This document shows, one piece after another, positions 15,039 through 25,291 of a stretch of DNA of 64,000 nucleotides. The position numbers were made by a program, and so were the translations under genes. Source of the DNA: Lysobacter sp. (GTDB lineage: Bacteria; Pseudomonadota; Gammaproteobacteria; Xanthomonadales; Xanthomonadaceae); NCBI GenBank assembly GCA_013141175.1, contig JABFRN010000001.1, positions 1,999,444-2,063,443 on the forward strand. The letters are read 5' to 3'. Every line of letters begins with the position of its first letter. Positions within the stretch are counted from its first letter, which is position 1. The notes beneath the pieces are model-generated. The model did no database searches, was not told where the DNA came from, and was given only the letters and a program-made list of their open reading frames with translations.

Positions 15039-17264
15039 TCAATCCGCGCCGGTGCCCAGCTCCCGCAGCAGGCCATCGGCGTGCTCCACGCGGTCGAGCT
15101 GCCACAGCAGATAGCGGATATCGACGCTGATGTTGCGCGACACCGCCGGGTTGAAGCCGAAGTCGCCGGCGACGTTCTCCCACACCCGGTCGAAGTTGAT
15201 GCCGACCAGCGCGCCGCGACCATCGATCACCGGGCTGCCGGAATTGCCGCCGCTGGTGTCGCCGTCGGCGAGGAAATTCACCGGCACATCCTTCAGCGTG
15301 TTCTGGCGCCAGCGCGTGCCCGGCGTGCGTGCCGCGTCCCGCACCGACAGCGGCAGGTTGAAGGGCTCCTGGCCGGTGTGCTTTTCCAGCACGCCGGCGA
15401 GCGTGGTGAACGGCGTGTAGCGCACGCCGTCGCGCGGCGCATAGCCCTGCACATGGGCGAAGCTGATGCGCAGGGTACCGTTGGCGTCGGGCGCGACCGG
15501 CTTGCCCGCTTCCGCCGCCACCGCGCGCCGCCACACCGGGCGATGCAGCGCGGCGCGCGCGTTCCAGTCGCGCTCGCGTTCGCGCAGTTCACGCAGATCC
15601 CGGCTCCATGCGATCCCGAAATCGAGCAATGGATCCTTGCGTGCGATCAGCGCATCGGCGCTTTCGCCGAGCATCGCATCGCGTGCGGACGGATCGAGTA
15701 GTGGCGATGCCGCATACAGGTCGGCGATGACGCGATCGATCTGTTCCGGGGCCAGCCCGCCGAAGCGCGCGTCGACCGCGTCGATGCGCTGGTCCTGCGG
15801 CAGCGCCAGCGCGCGCCGCACCAGCGCGGCGAAGATGCGTTTGTCCGCAGCGGGAAAATAATTGCTCTGCTCGCGACGCAGGCGGTCGCGGAGTTTCGAC
15901 TGGTCGGCATCGGCGAAGCCGCTCGCGCGCGCCGCATCCGGCTTCGCGCGTTCGTGCGCGTTGTGCGCCAGCGTGGCGCCGTAGTACAGGCCCTTCGGCA
16001 GCGGCGGAATGCCGCCGGCCACCGACTCCGCGCCCAGCGGAATCAGGTTCAGCAGGAAGTCGTGCTCCCACGTACGTTCGCGTTCCTCCAGCACCGCGCG
16101 CAGCGCATCGCGCGCGGCGATCGCGCCGGCATGCTGCGGATGTTTCGACGCCCATGCGGCGACGACATCGTCCTGCGCGCGCTGGCGGTCGACGATCCGG
16201 CCGCGATCGAGCCCGGCGATCTGGCCCTGCGCGTTCTTGTAGCGGTTGAGGATGCCCTTCACGTTCGCCGCGACCGCGATCCTGCCCTGCGGGTCGGCGG
16301 CGCTGGCCTGTTCCAGATGCGCGATCCATTCGCCGAACACGTCCTCGCGGCGCACGAAGAACCGCTCGCGGCGTTCGCGCATTTCCTCGGCGATCAGCGA
16401 ACGGTAGGTGATGCCCGGATAGCCCAGCACCATCACGAAATCGCCTTCGTCCAGTCCGCGTTTGGAGATCGGGAAGAAGAACTCGGGCGTGTACGGGCGA
16501 TTGGTGTCCGCACGATCCGCAGGGCGCCCGTCCGCACCCACCCACGCGCGGGCGATCGAGAAATCGCCGGTGTGCCGTGGCCACGACCAGTTGTCGGTCT
16601 CGCCGCCGTACTCGCCGATCGCGCGCGGCGGCGCGTAGACGAGGCGGATGTCGCGCAGTTCGATCGATTCGACCAGCGTGTAGTTCACGCCGTCGTCGAA
16701 GGCGGCGACCTTGCATTTGATGTCGGGCTGTTTCCGGCATTCGCCCACCAGCGCTTTCTGCGCGGCGTCGATCGCCTGCAGCCGCGCCGGGGCATCGGCG
16801 CCGGCCGGCACCGATGCCAGGATCTTCGCGGTGACATCGGTGAAGCGTTTGGGGATCTCCACGCGCATCGTGCTGCCCGCCAATTCCTCGCCCCGGGTGC
16901 GCGCGAGAAAACCGTTGGTGATGAGATCGCGCTGCGGCGTGCTGTGTTCCTGCACCAGCCCGAACAGGCAGTGATGGTTGGTCACGATCAAACCGGTGCT
17001 GGAGACGAAGGCGCCCGAGCAGCCGGCCACATTCACCGTGCCGGTGAGCAGTCCGGTGCCGCGCTTGTCGTCCCAGAGCGCCGATGGCGGCAACTTCAGA
17101 CCCTGCTGCTTCAGCCATTTCGGGTCGATGTCGAGGACCTGGTCCGGCGTCCATTTGCCGTCGAGGGCGAAGGCCGGGAACGTGGCGAGGGCCGCGACGA
17201 GCGCGGCGGCGAGGGCGATGGCTTGCGCGGCCGGAGCTGACGGAGTCTGAGCAGGTTTCTTCAT
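15039..17264 (-). CDS. S46 family dipeptidyl peptidase, DPP11-like (acidic P1 preference)
   Basis: 741 residues, the usual S46 length (about 700-730). Signal peptide runs to about residue 34 (ALATFPAFA). The chymotrypsin-like catalytic signals are GCSGAFVSSTGLIVTNHHC with His97/98, and GGNSGSPVIDG with Ser675. Eighteen residues after the Ser comes Arg693 in VGINFDRVWEN; in this family, as I recall, Arg at that place marks DPP11 (Asp/Glu at P1) and Gly marks DPP7. The C-terminal ISVDIRYLLWQLD motif is typical. It would release dipeptides in the periplasm for amino acid nutrition. The Met at 17264 begins a good signal peptide. A single gene, separated from its neighbours. Confidence 0.93.
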   Translation of the reverse strand: MKKPAQTPSAPAAQAIALAAALVAALATFPAFALDGKWTPDQVLDIDPKWLKQQGLKLPPSALWDDKRGTGLLTGTVNVAGCSGAFVSSTGLIVTNHHCLFGLVQEHSTPQRDLITNGFLARTRGEELAGSTMRVEIPKRFTDVTAKILASVPAGADAPARLQAIDAAQKALVGECRKQPDIKCKVAAFDDGVNYTLVESIELRDIRLVYAPPRAIGEYGGETDNWSWPRHTGDFSIARAWVGADGRPADRADTNRPYTPEFFFPISKRGLDEGDFVMVLGYPGITYRSLIAEEMRERRERFFVRREDVFGEWIAHLEQASAADPQGRIAVAANVKGILNRYKNAQGQIAGLDRGRIVDRQRAQDDVVAAWASKHPQHAGAIAARDALRAVLEERERTWEHDFLLNLIPLGAESVAGGIPPLPKGLYYGATLAHNAHERAKPDAARASGFADADQSKLRDRLRREQSNYFPAADKRIFAALVRRALALPQDQRIDAVDARFGGLAPEQIDRVIADLYAASPLLDPSARDAMLGESADALIARKDPLLDFGIAWSRDLRELRERERDWNARAALHRPVWRRAVAAEAGKPVAPDANGTLRISFAHVQGYAPRDGVRYTPFTTLAGVLEKHTGQEPFNLPLSVRDAARTPGTRWRQNTLKDVPVNFLADGDTSGGNSGSPVIDGRGALVGINFDRVWENVAGDFGFNPAVSRNISVDIRYLLWQLDRVEHADGLLRELGTGAD

Positions 17265-17553
17265 GGCCGGAGTGTAGTTTCAGGGCGCTGACGGCGCCAT
17301 CTCCCGGCCCGGCGGGCGGTTGCCATGGCGTGTGGTCCCGGACGGCGTCCGCGCAGCCTCGCGGCGCGCGGGCGGCAGGCCTGCATCGACAGCGTTCAAA
17401 ATGCCCGCTCTCGCGGCTTCCGCATGCGCGATGCATGGCTGGAGGCGTCTCCATCGCGTCGTTCGATGCCGCATCTGTACGGAATCGGACCGCAGCGCGC
17501 GGCGCTTGCGGACGCGCGGATGCGGGACGAATGTCCGTGCTAATACTGGGCCG

Positions 17554-18354
17554 ATGCCCAAGACGCGCTCCCCGTTACAGAACCGTCTGCTTTGTGCGCT
17601 GCCCGCCGAAGCCCGGGCGCGCATCTTCCCGTGTCTGGAATACGTGCCGCTGCCATTGGGGCATGTGCTGTACGAATCCGGCGATGCCCTGCGGCACGTC
17701 TATTTCCCGACCGATGCGATCGTGTCGTTGCTGTACGTCATGGAGAACGGCGCTTCTGCGGAAATTTCCGTGGTCGGCAACGAAGGTCTGGTCGGCATCG
17801 CCCTGCTGATGGGCGGTGACAGCACCACCAGCCGGGCGATCGTGCAGAGCGGCGGCTTCGCGTACCGGCTGCCGTCGCAACAGATTCAGGACGAGTTCGC
17901 GCGCCATGGCGACATGCTGCGATTGGCGTTGCGCTATACCCAGTGCCTGATCACGCAGATGGCGCAGACGGCGGCCTGCAACCGCCATCACTCGATCGAT
18001 CAGCAGTTATGCCGCTGGCTGCTGCTGTCGCTGGATCGACTGCCGGACAACCGGCTGGCGATGACCCAGGAATTGATCGCGAACATGCTCGGCGTGCGTC
18101 GCGAAGGCGTGACCGAGGCGGCCGGAAGGCTGATGCGTTTGAACGCGATCGAATATCGCCGCGGCCACATCACGGTGTTGGACCGGCCGCTGCTGGAGCG
18201 GCTCAGCTGCGAGTGCTACGCCGTTGTCCGCAGGGAAACCGATCGCATCCTGCCGCCGGCTTCCATGGACCTCGCACAGACCACTGCGCGAACCATGGCG
18301 CAGGACATCGCGCCGCGGATCCGATCGCCGATCGCGCTCACTGCGTCGCGCTGA
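17554..18354 (+). CDS. Crp/Fnr family transcriptional regulator
   Basis: 266 residues. N-terminal jelly-roll sensor domain of the cNMP-binding type ([55 protein letters not shown]), and a C-terminal winged helix with [26 protein letters not shown] as HTH. The arginine-containing cyclic nucleotide pocket (RxxS/T) is not evident, and no Fnr-type cysteine cluster is seen, so the ligand is unknown. Such proteins are common orphan regulators in this group. The frame is open 230 bases upstream, but homology begins only at MPKTRSP. The 3' end overlaps the convergent dehydrogenase gene by 17 bases. Confidence 0.88.
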   Translation: MPKTRSPLQNRLLCALPAEARARIFPCLEYVPLPLGHVLYESGDALRHVYFPTDAIVSLLYVMENGASAEISVVGNEGLVGIALLMGGDSTTSRAIVQSGGFAYRLPSQQIQDEFARHGDMLRLALRYTQCLITQMAQTAACNRHHSIDQQLCRWLLLSLDRLPDNRLAMTQELIANMLGVRREGVTEAAGRLMRLNAIEYRRGHITVLDRPLLERLSCECYAVVRRETDRILPPASMDLAQTTARTMAQDIAPRIRSPIALTASR

Positions 18355-19702
18355 CCCGCCATATCGTGTTGCCGACATCGTCGGCGACCAGCAGCGCCCC
18401 TTTGCGATCCAGCGCCACGCCAACGGGTCGGCCATGGGCCTCACCTTTGGCATTGACGAAGCCTGTGAGCACATCGATAGGCTCACCGACCGGTATGCCT
18501 TGCGCGAACGGTACGAAAATCACCTTGTAGCCGGCGAGGGTTTTCCTGTTCCACGAGCCGTGCTGGCCGATGAACATGCCGTGCGCGAAACGCGCGGGCA
18601 GGCTGGTGCCGACGGAAGACGCCAGCCCCAGCGACGCGGTATGCGAGCCCAGCGCGTAATCCGGCGCGATCGCCAGCGCCACCAGATCCGGACGCTGCGG
18701 CTGTACCCGCGCGTCCACATGCTGGCCGTAATAACTGTAGGGCCAGCCGTAGAAGCCGCCATCGCGCACCGAGGTCATGTAATCGGGCACCAGGTCGTCG
18801 CCGATCTCGTCGCGCTCGTTCACCACCGTCCACAGCTGGCCGGTATCGGTTTCCCATGCCATGCCGTTCGGGTTGCGCAGACCCGATGCGAAGATCCTGT
18901 GCTCGCCGCTGGCGATATCCACGCGCCAGATGGCCGCGCGCGCGATTTCCGCTTCCACGCCGCGTTCGCCGACGTTGCTGTTCGAGCCTACGGTGACGTA
19001 GAGCGTGCGCCCGTCCGCGCTGGCGATCAGGTTCCTGGTCCAGTGATGATTGATCGGCCCGGCGGGTAATGCGACGACCGTCATGCCGTTTGCGACGATG
19101 CGCAGATCGCCGGTCCTGTAGGGAAATTTCAGCACCGCGTCGGACGCGGCGACATAAAGCGCGTTGCCCACCGGCGCGTCGCCCACCAGCGCCATGCCGA
19201 ACGGCGAGTTCAACCCTGATAACAACACCGAGCGCAGGTCGGCGATGCCATCGCCGTCGGTGTCGCGCAGGAGGGTGATGCGATCGGCGCTGGGCACCGC
19301 CGCACCTGCGCGTTTCATCACCAGGCCCATGAACCATCCGCGCAGACCTTTGCCGTCGTCGGGTTTGGATGGCGCATTGGTTTCCGCGACCAGCACATCG
19401 CCGTTCGGCAGCACGTACAGCCAGCGCGGATGATCGAGGCCGGTCGCGAAGGCATTGGCGCGCAGGCCCGACGCCGCCGTCGGTAGCCGGCCATCGGGCC
19501 AGCCAACGGCCGGCGCGATGTTGACCACCGGAATCCACGGATGTCGCGGCGCTGGCATTGCCGGTGTCGGGCCGACGCCATGGGCTAGCGATGGCGTCGC
19601 CGGTTCGCCGCCATGGGCGCACGCGCAGAGTGCGGCCAAGAGGAGCAATCCGACCGAACGGGTCGGTAAGCGCAGTGCGATGAGGCGACGGTTGGGATTC
19701 AT
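18338..19702 (-). CDS. Sorbosone/glucose dehydrogenase-like beta-propeller lipoprotein
   Basis: 454 residues. The N-terminus has a lipoprotein-like signal ([15 protein letters not shown]). The rest fits the six-bladed propeller of the soluble PQQ-dependent glucose/sorbosone dehydrogenase superfamily: [99 protein letters not shown], and HGSWNRK with [18 protein letters not shown]. It probably oxidises a sugar or sugar-like compound in the periplasm with PQQ, but many members are uncharacterised. The alcohol dehydrogenase gene ends ten bases upstream, so the two may be co-transcribed. Confidence 0.87.
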   Translation of the reverse strand: MNPNRRLIALRLPTRSVGLLLLAALCACAHGGEPATPSLAHGVGPTPAMPAPRHPWIPVVNIAPAVGWPDGRLPTAASGLRANAFATGLDHPRWLYVLPNGDVLVAETNAPSKPDDGKGLRGWFMGLVMKRAGAAVPSADRITLLRDTDGDGIADLRSVLLSGLNSPFGMALVGDAPVGNALYVAASDAVLKFPYRTGDLRIVANGMTVVALPAGPINHHWTRNLIASADGRTLYVTVGSNSNVGERGVEAEIARAAIWRVDIASGEHRIFASGLRNPNGMAWETDTGQLWTVVNERDEIGDDLVPDYMTSVRDGGFYGWPYSYYGQHVDARVQPQRPDLVALAIAPDYALGSHTASLGLASSVGTSLPARFAHGMFIGQHGSWNRKTLAGYKVIFVPFAQGIPVGEPIDVLTGFVNAKGEAHGRPVGVALDRKGALLVADDVGNTIWRVSATQ

Positions 19703-19712
19703 ATGCGGAAGC

Positions 19713-20765
19713 TCACGTCTCGATGATGACTTTCAGCGCGTGCGTGGTCGCCGCATTCGCGAAGGTCTCGTAAGCGTCGAGGATCTTGTCGAACTTGAAG
19801 CGGTGGGTGATCAGCGGTTTCGGATCCAGCGTGTGCGCGCACAACGTCTTCAGCAGCATCGGCGTGCTGACGGTATCGACCAGCCGGGTGGTGATGGTGA
19901 TGTTCCGGTCCCAGAGTTTTTCCAGATGCAGATCGACCTTGGTGCCGTGGACGCCGATGTTGGCGATATTACCGCCAGCAGCGACGATCTGTTGGCACAG
20001 CTCGAATGTCGCCGCTACGCCGACCGCTTCGATGGCGGTGTCCACGCCGCGTTCTCCGGTGAGTTTCATCACCGCTTCGGCCGCGTGACCGTCGCTGCTG
20101 TTGACGGTGGCGGTGGCGCCGAAGGCCTTGGCCACGGCGAGACGGCCGTCGTCGAGATCGATCATGATGATCTCGGCGGGCGAATAGAATTTCGCGGTGA
20201 GCAGCGCTGCGAGTCCGATCGGCCCGGAACCGACGATGGCCACGGTGCCGCCGGGCTGCACGCGGCCGTTGAGCACGCCGCATTCCAGGCCGGTCGGCAG
20301 GATGTCGCTGAGCATCACCAGCGCTTCCTCGTCGGCGTCTGCCGGGATCGCATACAGGCTCATGTCGGCGTGCGGAATGCGCACGTATTCGGCCTGGGTG
20401 CCGTCGATGGTGTTGCCCAGGATCCAGCCGCCGGTTTCGCAGTGCGAATACATCTGTCGGCGACAGTAGGCGCATTTGCCGCAGGCGCTGACGCACGAGA
20501 TCAGCACCGCATCGCCGGCCTTGAATGCTGTCACCGCCGAGCCGACTGCATCGACCACGCCCACGCCTTCATGGCCGAGGATGCGGCCGGGCTGGCAGCT
20601 CGGCACGTCGCCTTTGAGAATATGCAGATCGGTGCCGCAGATGGTCGTGCGGGTGATCCTGACGATCGCGTCGGTCGGCGCATCGATCGTCGGCATGGGT
20701 CGATCCTGCACCGCTTTTTCGTGCGGCCCGAGATAGACGAGCGCTTTCATCACCGTGGCTTTCAT
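19713..20765 (-). CDS. Zinc-dependent alcohol dehydrogenase (MDR family)
   Basis: 350 residues. Catalytic zinc ligands Cys43 (TTICGTDLH), His65 and Glu66 ([12 protein letters not shown]); structural zinc Cys95, Cys98, Cys101 and Cys109 ([15 protein letters not shown]); cofactor-binding [14 protein letters not shown], with Asp in [11 protein letters not shown] indicating NAD preference. The substrate cannot be read from the sequence; a secondary or short-chain alcohol is likely from the close similarity to the Cupriavidus-type enzymes. The Met at 20765 is preferred because AGAAG lies upstream; Met at 20750 is an alternative. It precedes the sorbosone-dehydrogenase-like gene on the same strand with a ten-base gap. 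Confidence 0.92.
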   Translation of the reverse strand: MKATVMKALVYLGPHEKAVQDRPMPTIDAPTDAIVRITRTTICGTDLHILKGDVPSCQPGRILGHEGVGVVDAVGSAVTAFKAGDAVLISCVSACGKCAYCRRQMYSHCETGGWILGNTIDGTQAEYVRIPHADMSLYAIPADADEEALVMLSDILPTGLECGVLNGRVQPGGTVAIVGSGPIGLAALLTAKFYSPAEIIMIDLDDGRLAVAKAFGATATVNSSDGHAAEAVMKLTGERGVDTAIEAVGVAATFELCQQIVAAGGNIANIGVHGTKVDLHLEKLWDRNITITTRLVDTVSTPMLLKTLCAHTLDPKPLITHRFKFDKILDAYETFANAATTHALKVIIET

Positions 20766-20964
20766 ATCGATGTGTTCTTCTGGATGCCTGCATGCGCAGC
20801 GGACACCCAACATCGCGGTCGCGAGTATCATGGTCTGTCTGTTTTCGCACATACCGTCGCGCCGATCCGGCGCCCGTTCAGCTTGCGCGCGATGTGCTGC
20901 TGCCGTTGTCGTGCCGGTCTTGCGACGCGCATGCGCTGTGGCATGATCCGGAGACGATTCCAGG

Positions 20965-21933
20965 ATGTTGCCGATGACGATCCGCTTGAACATGCCTTTC
21001 AACATGCACGCTTGGCGCCATGGCATGCGCGCCCTTCTCGTGGCCGCCGCGCTGTGGCCGGCGCTGGCGATGGCGCAGGAAGAACCCTGGGTGCCGCTGG
21101 AACGCGCGCCGGAGGAGATCGAACGCCTGCTGCTGGGGCTGAAGACCGCGGACTCGGGGCTGCCGCTCACCGTGCGTCAGGGCATGCTGCGGCGCGTCGA
21201 GGCGATCGAAGTGCCACGCGCGGAGGGGCCATCCGATCACTATCTGCGGATGAAGCACGAAGGCGACGGCGTGTACTTCAACGCCATCGTGCGTACGTTC
21301 GCTGCGGCTCGACCGGAAGACACCGTGTATTTGCTGCAGGTCGCGAGCGAGATCGATACCTGCGCCGGCTTGAAAGCGCTGCTCGGCGCCGACGATCGCG
21401 TCGGCCGGAAGTTCTGCGCGTACGACGAAGAGCAGGGTGCTGCCCGCATCCATCCCGATGCGGACGAACGCTTCGGCTTCATCGCTTACCGTCTCGACGG
21501 TCGCGGGCGGGCGCATGTCGTCACGCGGCGCGTCCTGCCCGAAGATCCGATGCTGAATCTGCCCAAGGGCGAGGCTTACGGCGTGCACGACGAAACCGGC
21601 AGCGATCCGGGCGTCTGGGTGGACCTCAGCCGATTGTCGGAAGTGCCGGTACTGCGGCTGTATGTCGAACTGGGCGACAGCGGCGGTCTGCCGCGCGATC
21701 ATCCGCGTGCGTTTCCCGGCGGCTACCCGGGCCGGGTCTACACCGTGCATTTCGGGTTTCTGGTCTGGAACGGGCAGCGCTTCGATCTGCGCAACAGCGT
21801 GCCGCGCGCGCTGTGGCCCTGCACCTACGACGACAGCGCGCCGAGCGGCCAGAGCTGTCTCGAACGCGATCCCGATCCGTTCGTGTCGCCAGCGGATCTG
21901 CCCGCGAGGCCTTCCGCAACGTCGACGCCCTGA
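20965..21933 (+). CDS. Secreted protein of unknown function
   Basis: 322 residues with Met codons at 20965, 20974, 20992 and 21004; all give the same signal peptide (GMRALLVAAALWPALAMA, cleaved before QEEPW). The mature protein has four well-spaced cysteines (DTCAG, RKFCAYD, LWPCTYD, QSCLERD) that may form disulphides, and a beta-rich middle (RVYTVHFGFLVWNGQRFDL). No family recognised. Divergent from the alcohol dehydrogenase with a 200-base gap. Confidence 0.72.
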   Translation: MLPMTIRLNMPFNMHAWRHGMRALLVAAALWPALAMAQEEPWVPLERAPEEIERLLLGLKTADSGLPLTVRQGMLRRVEAIEVPRAEGPSDHYLRMKHEGDGVYFNAIVRTFAAARPEDTVYLLQVASEIDTCAGLKALLGADDRVGRKFCAYDEEQGAARIHPDADERFGFIAYRLDGRGRAHVVTRRVLPEDPMLNLPKGEAYGVHDETGSDPGVWVDLSRLSEVPVLRLYVELGDSGGLPRDHPRAFPGGYPGRVYTVHFGFLVWNGQRFDLRNSVPRALWPCTYDDSAPSGQSCLERDPDPFVSPADLPARPSATSTP

Positions 21934-21954
21934 CGCGTCCGCCGCGCGGAACGA

Positions 21955-22200
21955 TTACTTCGCGGGCTTCGTCGTCGGCAGGTCTTCCTGGGCGGTCGAC
22001 GCAGCAGCATGCGTCGGCGGCGGTGGAATGGATTTCAGGGTGTGCGTGGTGCCGAGCACTTCGATCGTGCCGCCCGCGCGCTGGAACGCCGCCAGATCGT
22101 CGGCGATCTTGTCGTGCGTCAACGCGGTGCGGCGTTCTTCCTTCGGTTTGCGGAAGAGATCGCTCGTGCTGGATGTCGGCGATTGTGGTTTCAGAGCCAT
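21955..22200 (-). CDS. Small cytoplasmic protein of unknown function
   Basis: 81 residues, no signal peptide, no cysteine. A middle section (LTHDKIADDLAAFQRAGGTIEVLGTTHTLK) may form a helix and strand; both ends are low complexity. The start has GAGG eight bases upstream. It begins ten bases after the cysteine-cluster gene on the same strand, so both are probably one transcript. I do not recognise a family. Confidence 0.65.
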   Translation of the reverse strand: MALKPQSPTSSTSDLFRKPKEERRTALTHDKIADDLAAFQRAGGTIEVLGTTHTLKSIPPPPTHAAASTAQEDLPTTKPAK

Positions 22201-22210
22201 TCGTAGTGCC

Positions 22211-22573
22211 TCAGCCCACCAGGGCGATTGGAAGCGGGTGCAGCGCGCGCGCGGCTTCGGCGCGCACCTCGCGGCAATAAGGCCCGGCCATCGCGAACTT
22301 GCGACAGATGGTCGGGCGCGTTTCGTAGATACCGCAGTTCATCTGCGCGCTGTTCAACGCGACGCACCAGCCGTCGGCGTCGCGCGCCATCACCGTCACG
22401 CCCTGCTCGTTGCGTTCGGTCAAATGCGCCGGAATCGCGTCTTCCTCGAACAGCACCACGGTCAGGCGGCAGCACAACGCATCGCAGCGGTTGCAGTGCA
22501 CGCCCTTTTCGCGGGCAGGCGGCTTGGGGACGGGCGCATTCCAGACAGGCGGGTTGGAGACGGGCGGATTCAT
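22211..22573 (-). CDS. YkgJ-type cysteine cluster protein (metal-binding)
   Basis: 120 residues. After a low-complexity start made of Asn/Lys-Pro-Pro units (NPPVSNPPVWNAPVPKPP) comes the cysteine cluster CNRCDALCC, then CGIYETRPTICRKF and a last CREV, the pattern of the YkgJ/Fe-S or zinc-chelating family. The role of the family is poorly known; a metal centre is likely. The Met at 22573 is chosen because the family domain begins about 25 residues later; the repetitive leader reflects a short tandem DNA repeat. Confidence 0.8.
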   Translation of the reverse strand: MNPPVSNPPVWNAPVPKPPAREKGVHCNRCDALCCRLTVVLFEEDAIPAHLTERNEQGVTVMARDADGWCVALNSAQMNCGIYETRPTICRKFAMAGPYCREVRAEAARALHPLPIALVG

Positions 22574-22957
22574 CGGCACACCGGGCCGGTGCCGTCGATC
22601 GGGTGCGTGGAAGAAACGGTGGAGAATGCGGGCATGGCGGCTCCCGGTAGGCGTCACCCGGCGGAGGGGTGATGACGCAAGAAAGGGAGCGGAGCGAGCC
22701 GGATGAAGACTGCAGGCCGTCGATTCGGGCCGTATTTGCATTTCGGGACGCAACGCGCGAATGCAGCGTTTGCAGCTCCATCCTACAGCAAGGGCGACCC
22801 TTGCGCCCGGCCCGTGCGATTCAGGTACGGGAATCGCCTGCCGGACGCTGCATCAACGGTGCGCGCCGATACTTCCGCCACATGACAATTCCGGCGCCGC
22901 GAAGCATATTGAAAGGATGGCGCAAGCCGTTTCATCCGGTCCGGTCGGGAGTCGACA
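22574..22957. other. Intergenic region, nothing recognised
   Basis: A 384-base gap between divergent genes. It has short open frames without ribosome sites and no convincing repeat or hairpin. It should hold the two outward promoters. Confidence 0.5.
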
Positions 22958-23392
22958 GTGAGTGCAGACAAGGGCGTCGAGACGGCGCTGGAAGACATGA
23001 AGGTCCATGTGCGCATCAAGCTGTCCGCGCTGTGGACCAGTGTGATGCTGTGTTACCTGTACGGCGATTTCTTCGGCCTGTACGTGCCGGGCACCGTGAA
23101 GCACATGCTGAACGGCGAAATAGGCGAACTCGGGCCGGCCACGCAGGGCATCGTGCTCGCGATGGCGCTGACGATGGCCATCCCCAGCGCAATGGTGTTC
23201 CTGTCGCTGGTGCTCGAAGCGCGGATCTGCCGATGGGCGAATATCGTCCTCGGTGCGCTCTACACCGCGATCATGCTGGTGTCGATGTCCGGCATGTGGA
23301 CGTTCTACATCGCCCTCGGCGTGATCGAAATCGTGCTCACGCTGTTCATCGTCCGCTACGCGTGGACCTGGCCGAAGCGCGTGGCCGCCTGA
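22958..23392 (+). CDS. Four-helix membrane protein, DUF6326-like
   Basis: 144 residues from a GTG start with CGGGAG seven bases upstream. Four membrane helices are visible (ALWTSVMLCYLYGDFFGLYV, GIVLAMALTMAIPSAMVFL, ANIVLGALYTAIMLVSMSG, FYIALGVIEIVLTLFIVRYA). The N-terminal signature (LEDMKVHVRIKLSALWTSVMLC with YGDFFGLYVPG) matches what I remember of DUF6326. Function unknown. Confidence 0.75.
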   Translation: MSADKGVETALEDMKVHVRIKLSALWTSVMLCYLYGDFFGLYVPGTVKHMLNGEIGELGPATQGIVLAMALTMAIPSAMVFLSLVLEARICRWANIVLGALYTAIMLVSMSGMWTFYIALGVIEIVLTLFIVRYAWTWPKRVAA

Positions 23393-23502
23393 CGCGCGCG
23401 CGCGCGGGAAGCCACTGCAAGTCGTTGTCACTTCCGGCACACGCCCGCGCGCGACGCGGGGTCTACCGTGAAACGCACACACCGCGACCGATCGGAGATG
23501 CC

Positions 23503-23814
23503 ATGCGCGAATCCTCATCCACCGCCATCGAACCCGGCGTCGGTTTCTCCGGGTCGTTGGCCTGGGCGCTGTTCTTCGCGTTCGCCGCGACCGGAGTGAA
23601 GATGCTGACCGAAGGTCTGACCACCGGCCGCGACGGCCTCGCGATCTGCGGCGGCGCGCTGTTCCTGCTGTCGTTCGTGTTCGGGCAATGGCCGGGCCAG
23701 GCGAATCTGCGCTCGAAGCGCGGTTACCGCGCCGCGCAATGGCTCGTGGGGCTGATCGGGTTCGCGGCGATGGTGCGCAGCGTGTTCGTCTTCGGGATGA
23801 GCCTGACGTCGTAG
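23503..23814 (+). CDS. Small membrane protein of unknown function
   Basis: 103 residues with GGAG seven bases before the start. Three hydrophobic stretches (SLAWALFFAFAATGVKML, LAICGGALFLLSFVFG, QWLVGLIGFAAMVRSVFVFGM) are probable membrane helices with a positively charged loop SKRGYR. No family recognised. About 110 bases after the DUF6326-like gene and 70 before the capA-like gene. Confidence 0.65.
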   Translation: MRESSSTAIEPGVGFSGSLAWALFFAFAATGVKMLTEGLTTGRDGLAICGGALFLLSFVFGQWPGQANLRSKRGYRAAQWLVGLIGFAAMVRSVFVFGMSLTS

Positions 23815-23881
23815 CCGACGCGCCGTGCGGGCGTTCCCCGCACCGCGTGACTCGACCGTAGGCGCGTGACAGACTGCGTCC

Positions 23882-24852
23882 ATGCGCATCTTCGCGACCT
23901 TGAACCTGCTTGCCCTGCTGGGGCTGCCGATCGCTGCGGCGCATGCCGAAGAGGGCGTGGTCGACATCGCATTCGTCGGCGACATCATGGTCGCCGAAAC
24001 GCCCGGCGAACTGATCGAGCGCGGCGAAGACCCGTTCCTGCCGTTCGCCGCGTGGCTGCACGACGCCGATCTGCGCGTCGGCAATCTGGAGTGCGTGATC
24101 GCCACCGGCGGCACCGCGGAAACCAAGCCCTACACCTTCCGCGCGCATCCGCGCACGCTGCCGGTGCTGGCGCGACATTTCGATGCCTTCTCGCTGGCCA
24201 ACAACCACTCCGGCGATTTCGGCAAGGCCGCCTTCGCCGAACAGCTGGGCCTGATGCGCCAGGCTGGCCTGCCGTATTTCGGCGGCGGCGTCGATCTGGA
24301 AGAAGCGCACAGACCGTGGATCGTCGAACGCAACGGCTTGCGCATCGCGTTCCTGAATTCAAGCCGCGCGCGTTCGAGGCCGGCGCCAGCAAACCCGGCA
24401 TCGCCTGGAGCGGCGAAGACGAGCAGGTGATCGGCGATATCGTCAATGCACGCACGCGCTACCGCGCCGATCTGGTGATTCCCTTCATGCACTGGGGTTG
24501 GGAAGACGAGGGCTATCCGAGCGAACGCCAGAAGATTTTCGCGCGCGCGATGCTCGATGCCGGCGCCGACATGGTGGTGGGCGCGCACCCGCACGTCACC
24601 CAGGGCGCCGAGATCCACAACGGCAAACCGATCGTCTACAGCCTCGGCAATTTCCTCTTCAACGGTTTCGACACCGAAGCCACGCAGACCGGCTGGACGC
24701 TCAAGGTGACGATGGACAGGCAGGGCGTGGTGGCATGGCGCACGCACGTCGCCCGCCTCGACAAGAACGGCGTCCCGCATCCGGACCCCGCCACCGCCAG
24801 CCCCTGCGGCAAGCGCGGCGACGATCGCGTCGGACAGTGTCGCGATGAATAG
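23882..24852 (+). pseudogene. CapA-family protein split by a frameshift
   Basis: CapA proteins are metallophosphatase-like enzymes linked to poly-gamma-glutamate capsule synthesis. The first frame (from 23882) has a signal peptide and the N-terminal part: VDIAFVGDIMVAETPGE, LRVGNLECVI, FDAFSLANNHSGDFG. At about 24355 the homology moves to the next frame, which continues EFKPRAFEAGASKPGI, VIPFMHWGWEDEGYPSERQ, MVVGAHPHVTQGAE and YSLGNFLFNGF to the stop at 24852. The junction reads IAFLN...EFKPRAF, so about three residues are missing, as would follow from a small deletion (for example ten bases). Either the gene is broken or the sequence has an error here; both halves look otherwise conserved. 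Confidence 0.8.
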
Positions 24853-25246
24853 ATTCCAGTGGCTCGCAATATCCACGGCGTTCTGCGCAGCGCAACTCTG
24901 CGCAGCGAACGCGCACGCCGACAGCGTCCGCTGCCACATCATCTACGGTGGCGAAAACTTCACCGTCGATGCCGCTCCGACCACCACCCCGTATCAGGTG
25001 CCCGCGCAGAAGATCGGCCGCTATTTCGACTTCAAGGCCAGCTATGTCGCCGCTCCCGAGCGCGCCGCCGCCATCAATCTCTACGTCTACGCTCTCGCCA
25101 GCGGCGAACCGGTGCTGATCCACCAGGCCAAGCATCGACCGCCGTTCATCGTCGGCGGCTCGCGCTATGGCTTCACAGGTTTGCACTACGTCTACGAACC
25201 CAGCAAGGGCAGCGAGCTGCAATATTGGTGTGAGCGGATGGGGTAG
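24845..25246 (+). CDS. Small secreted protein of unknown function
   Basis: 133 residues. Signal peptide (WLAISTAFCAAQLCAANAHA) and a mature beta-rich part with two cysteines (SVRCHIIYGG and QYWCERMG) that could bridge the ends. Its start overlaps the end of the frameshifted capA-like gene by eight bases, so it was probably co-translated with it. No family recognised. Confidence 0.72.
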   Translation: MNRFQWLAISTAFCAAQLCAANAHADSVRCHIIYGGENFTVDAAPTTTPYQVPAQKIGRYFDFKASYVAAPERAAAINLYVYALASGEPVLIHQAKHRPPFIVGGSRYGFTGLHYVYEPSKGSELQYWCERMG

Positions 25247-25291
25247 GGGTGATGCATGTGTGCGGTGTGGGGCGACAGAAGATCAAAAGCA

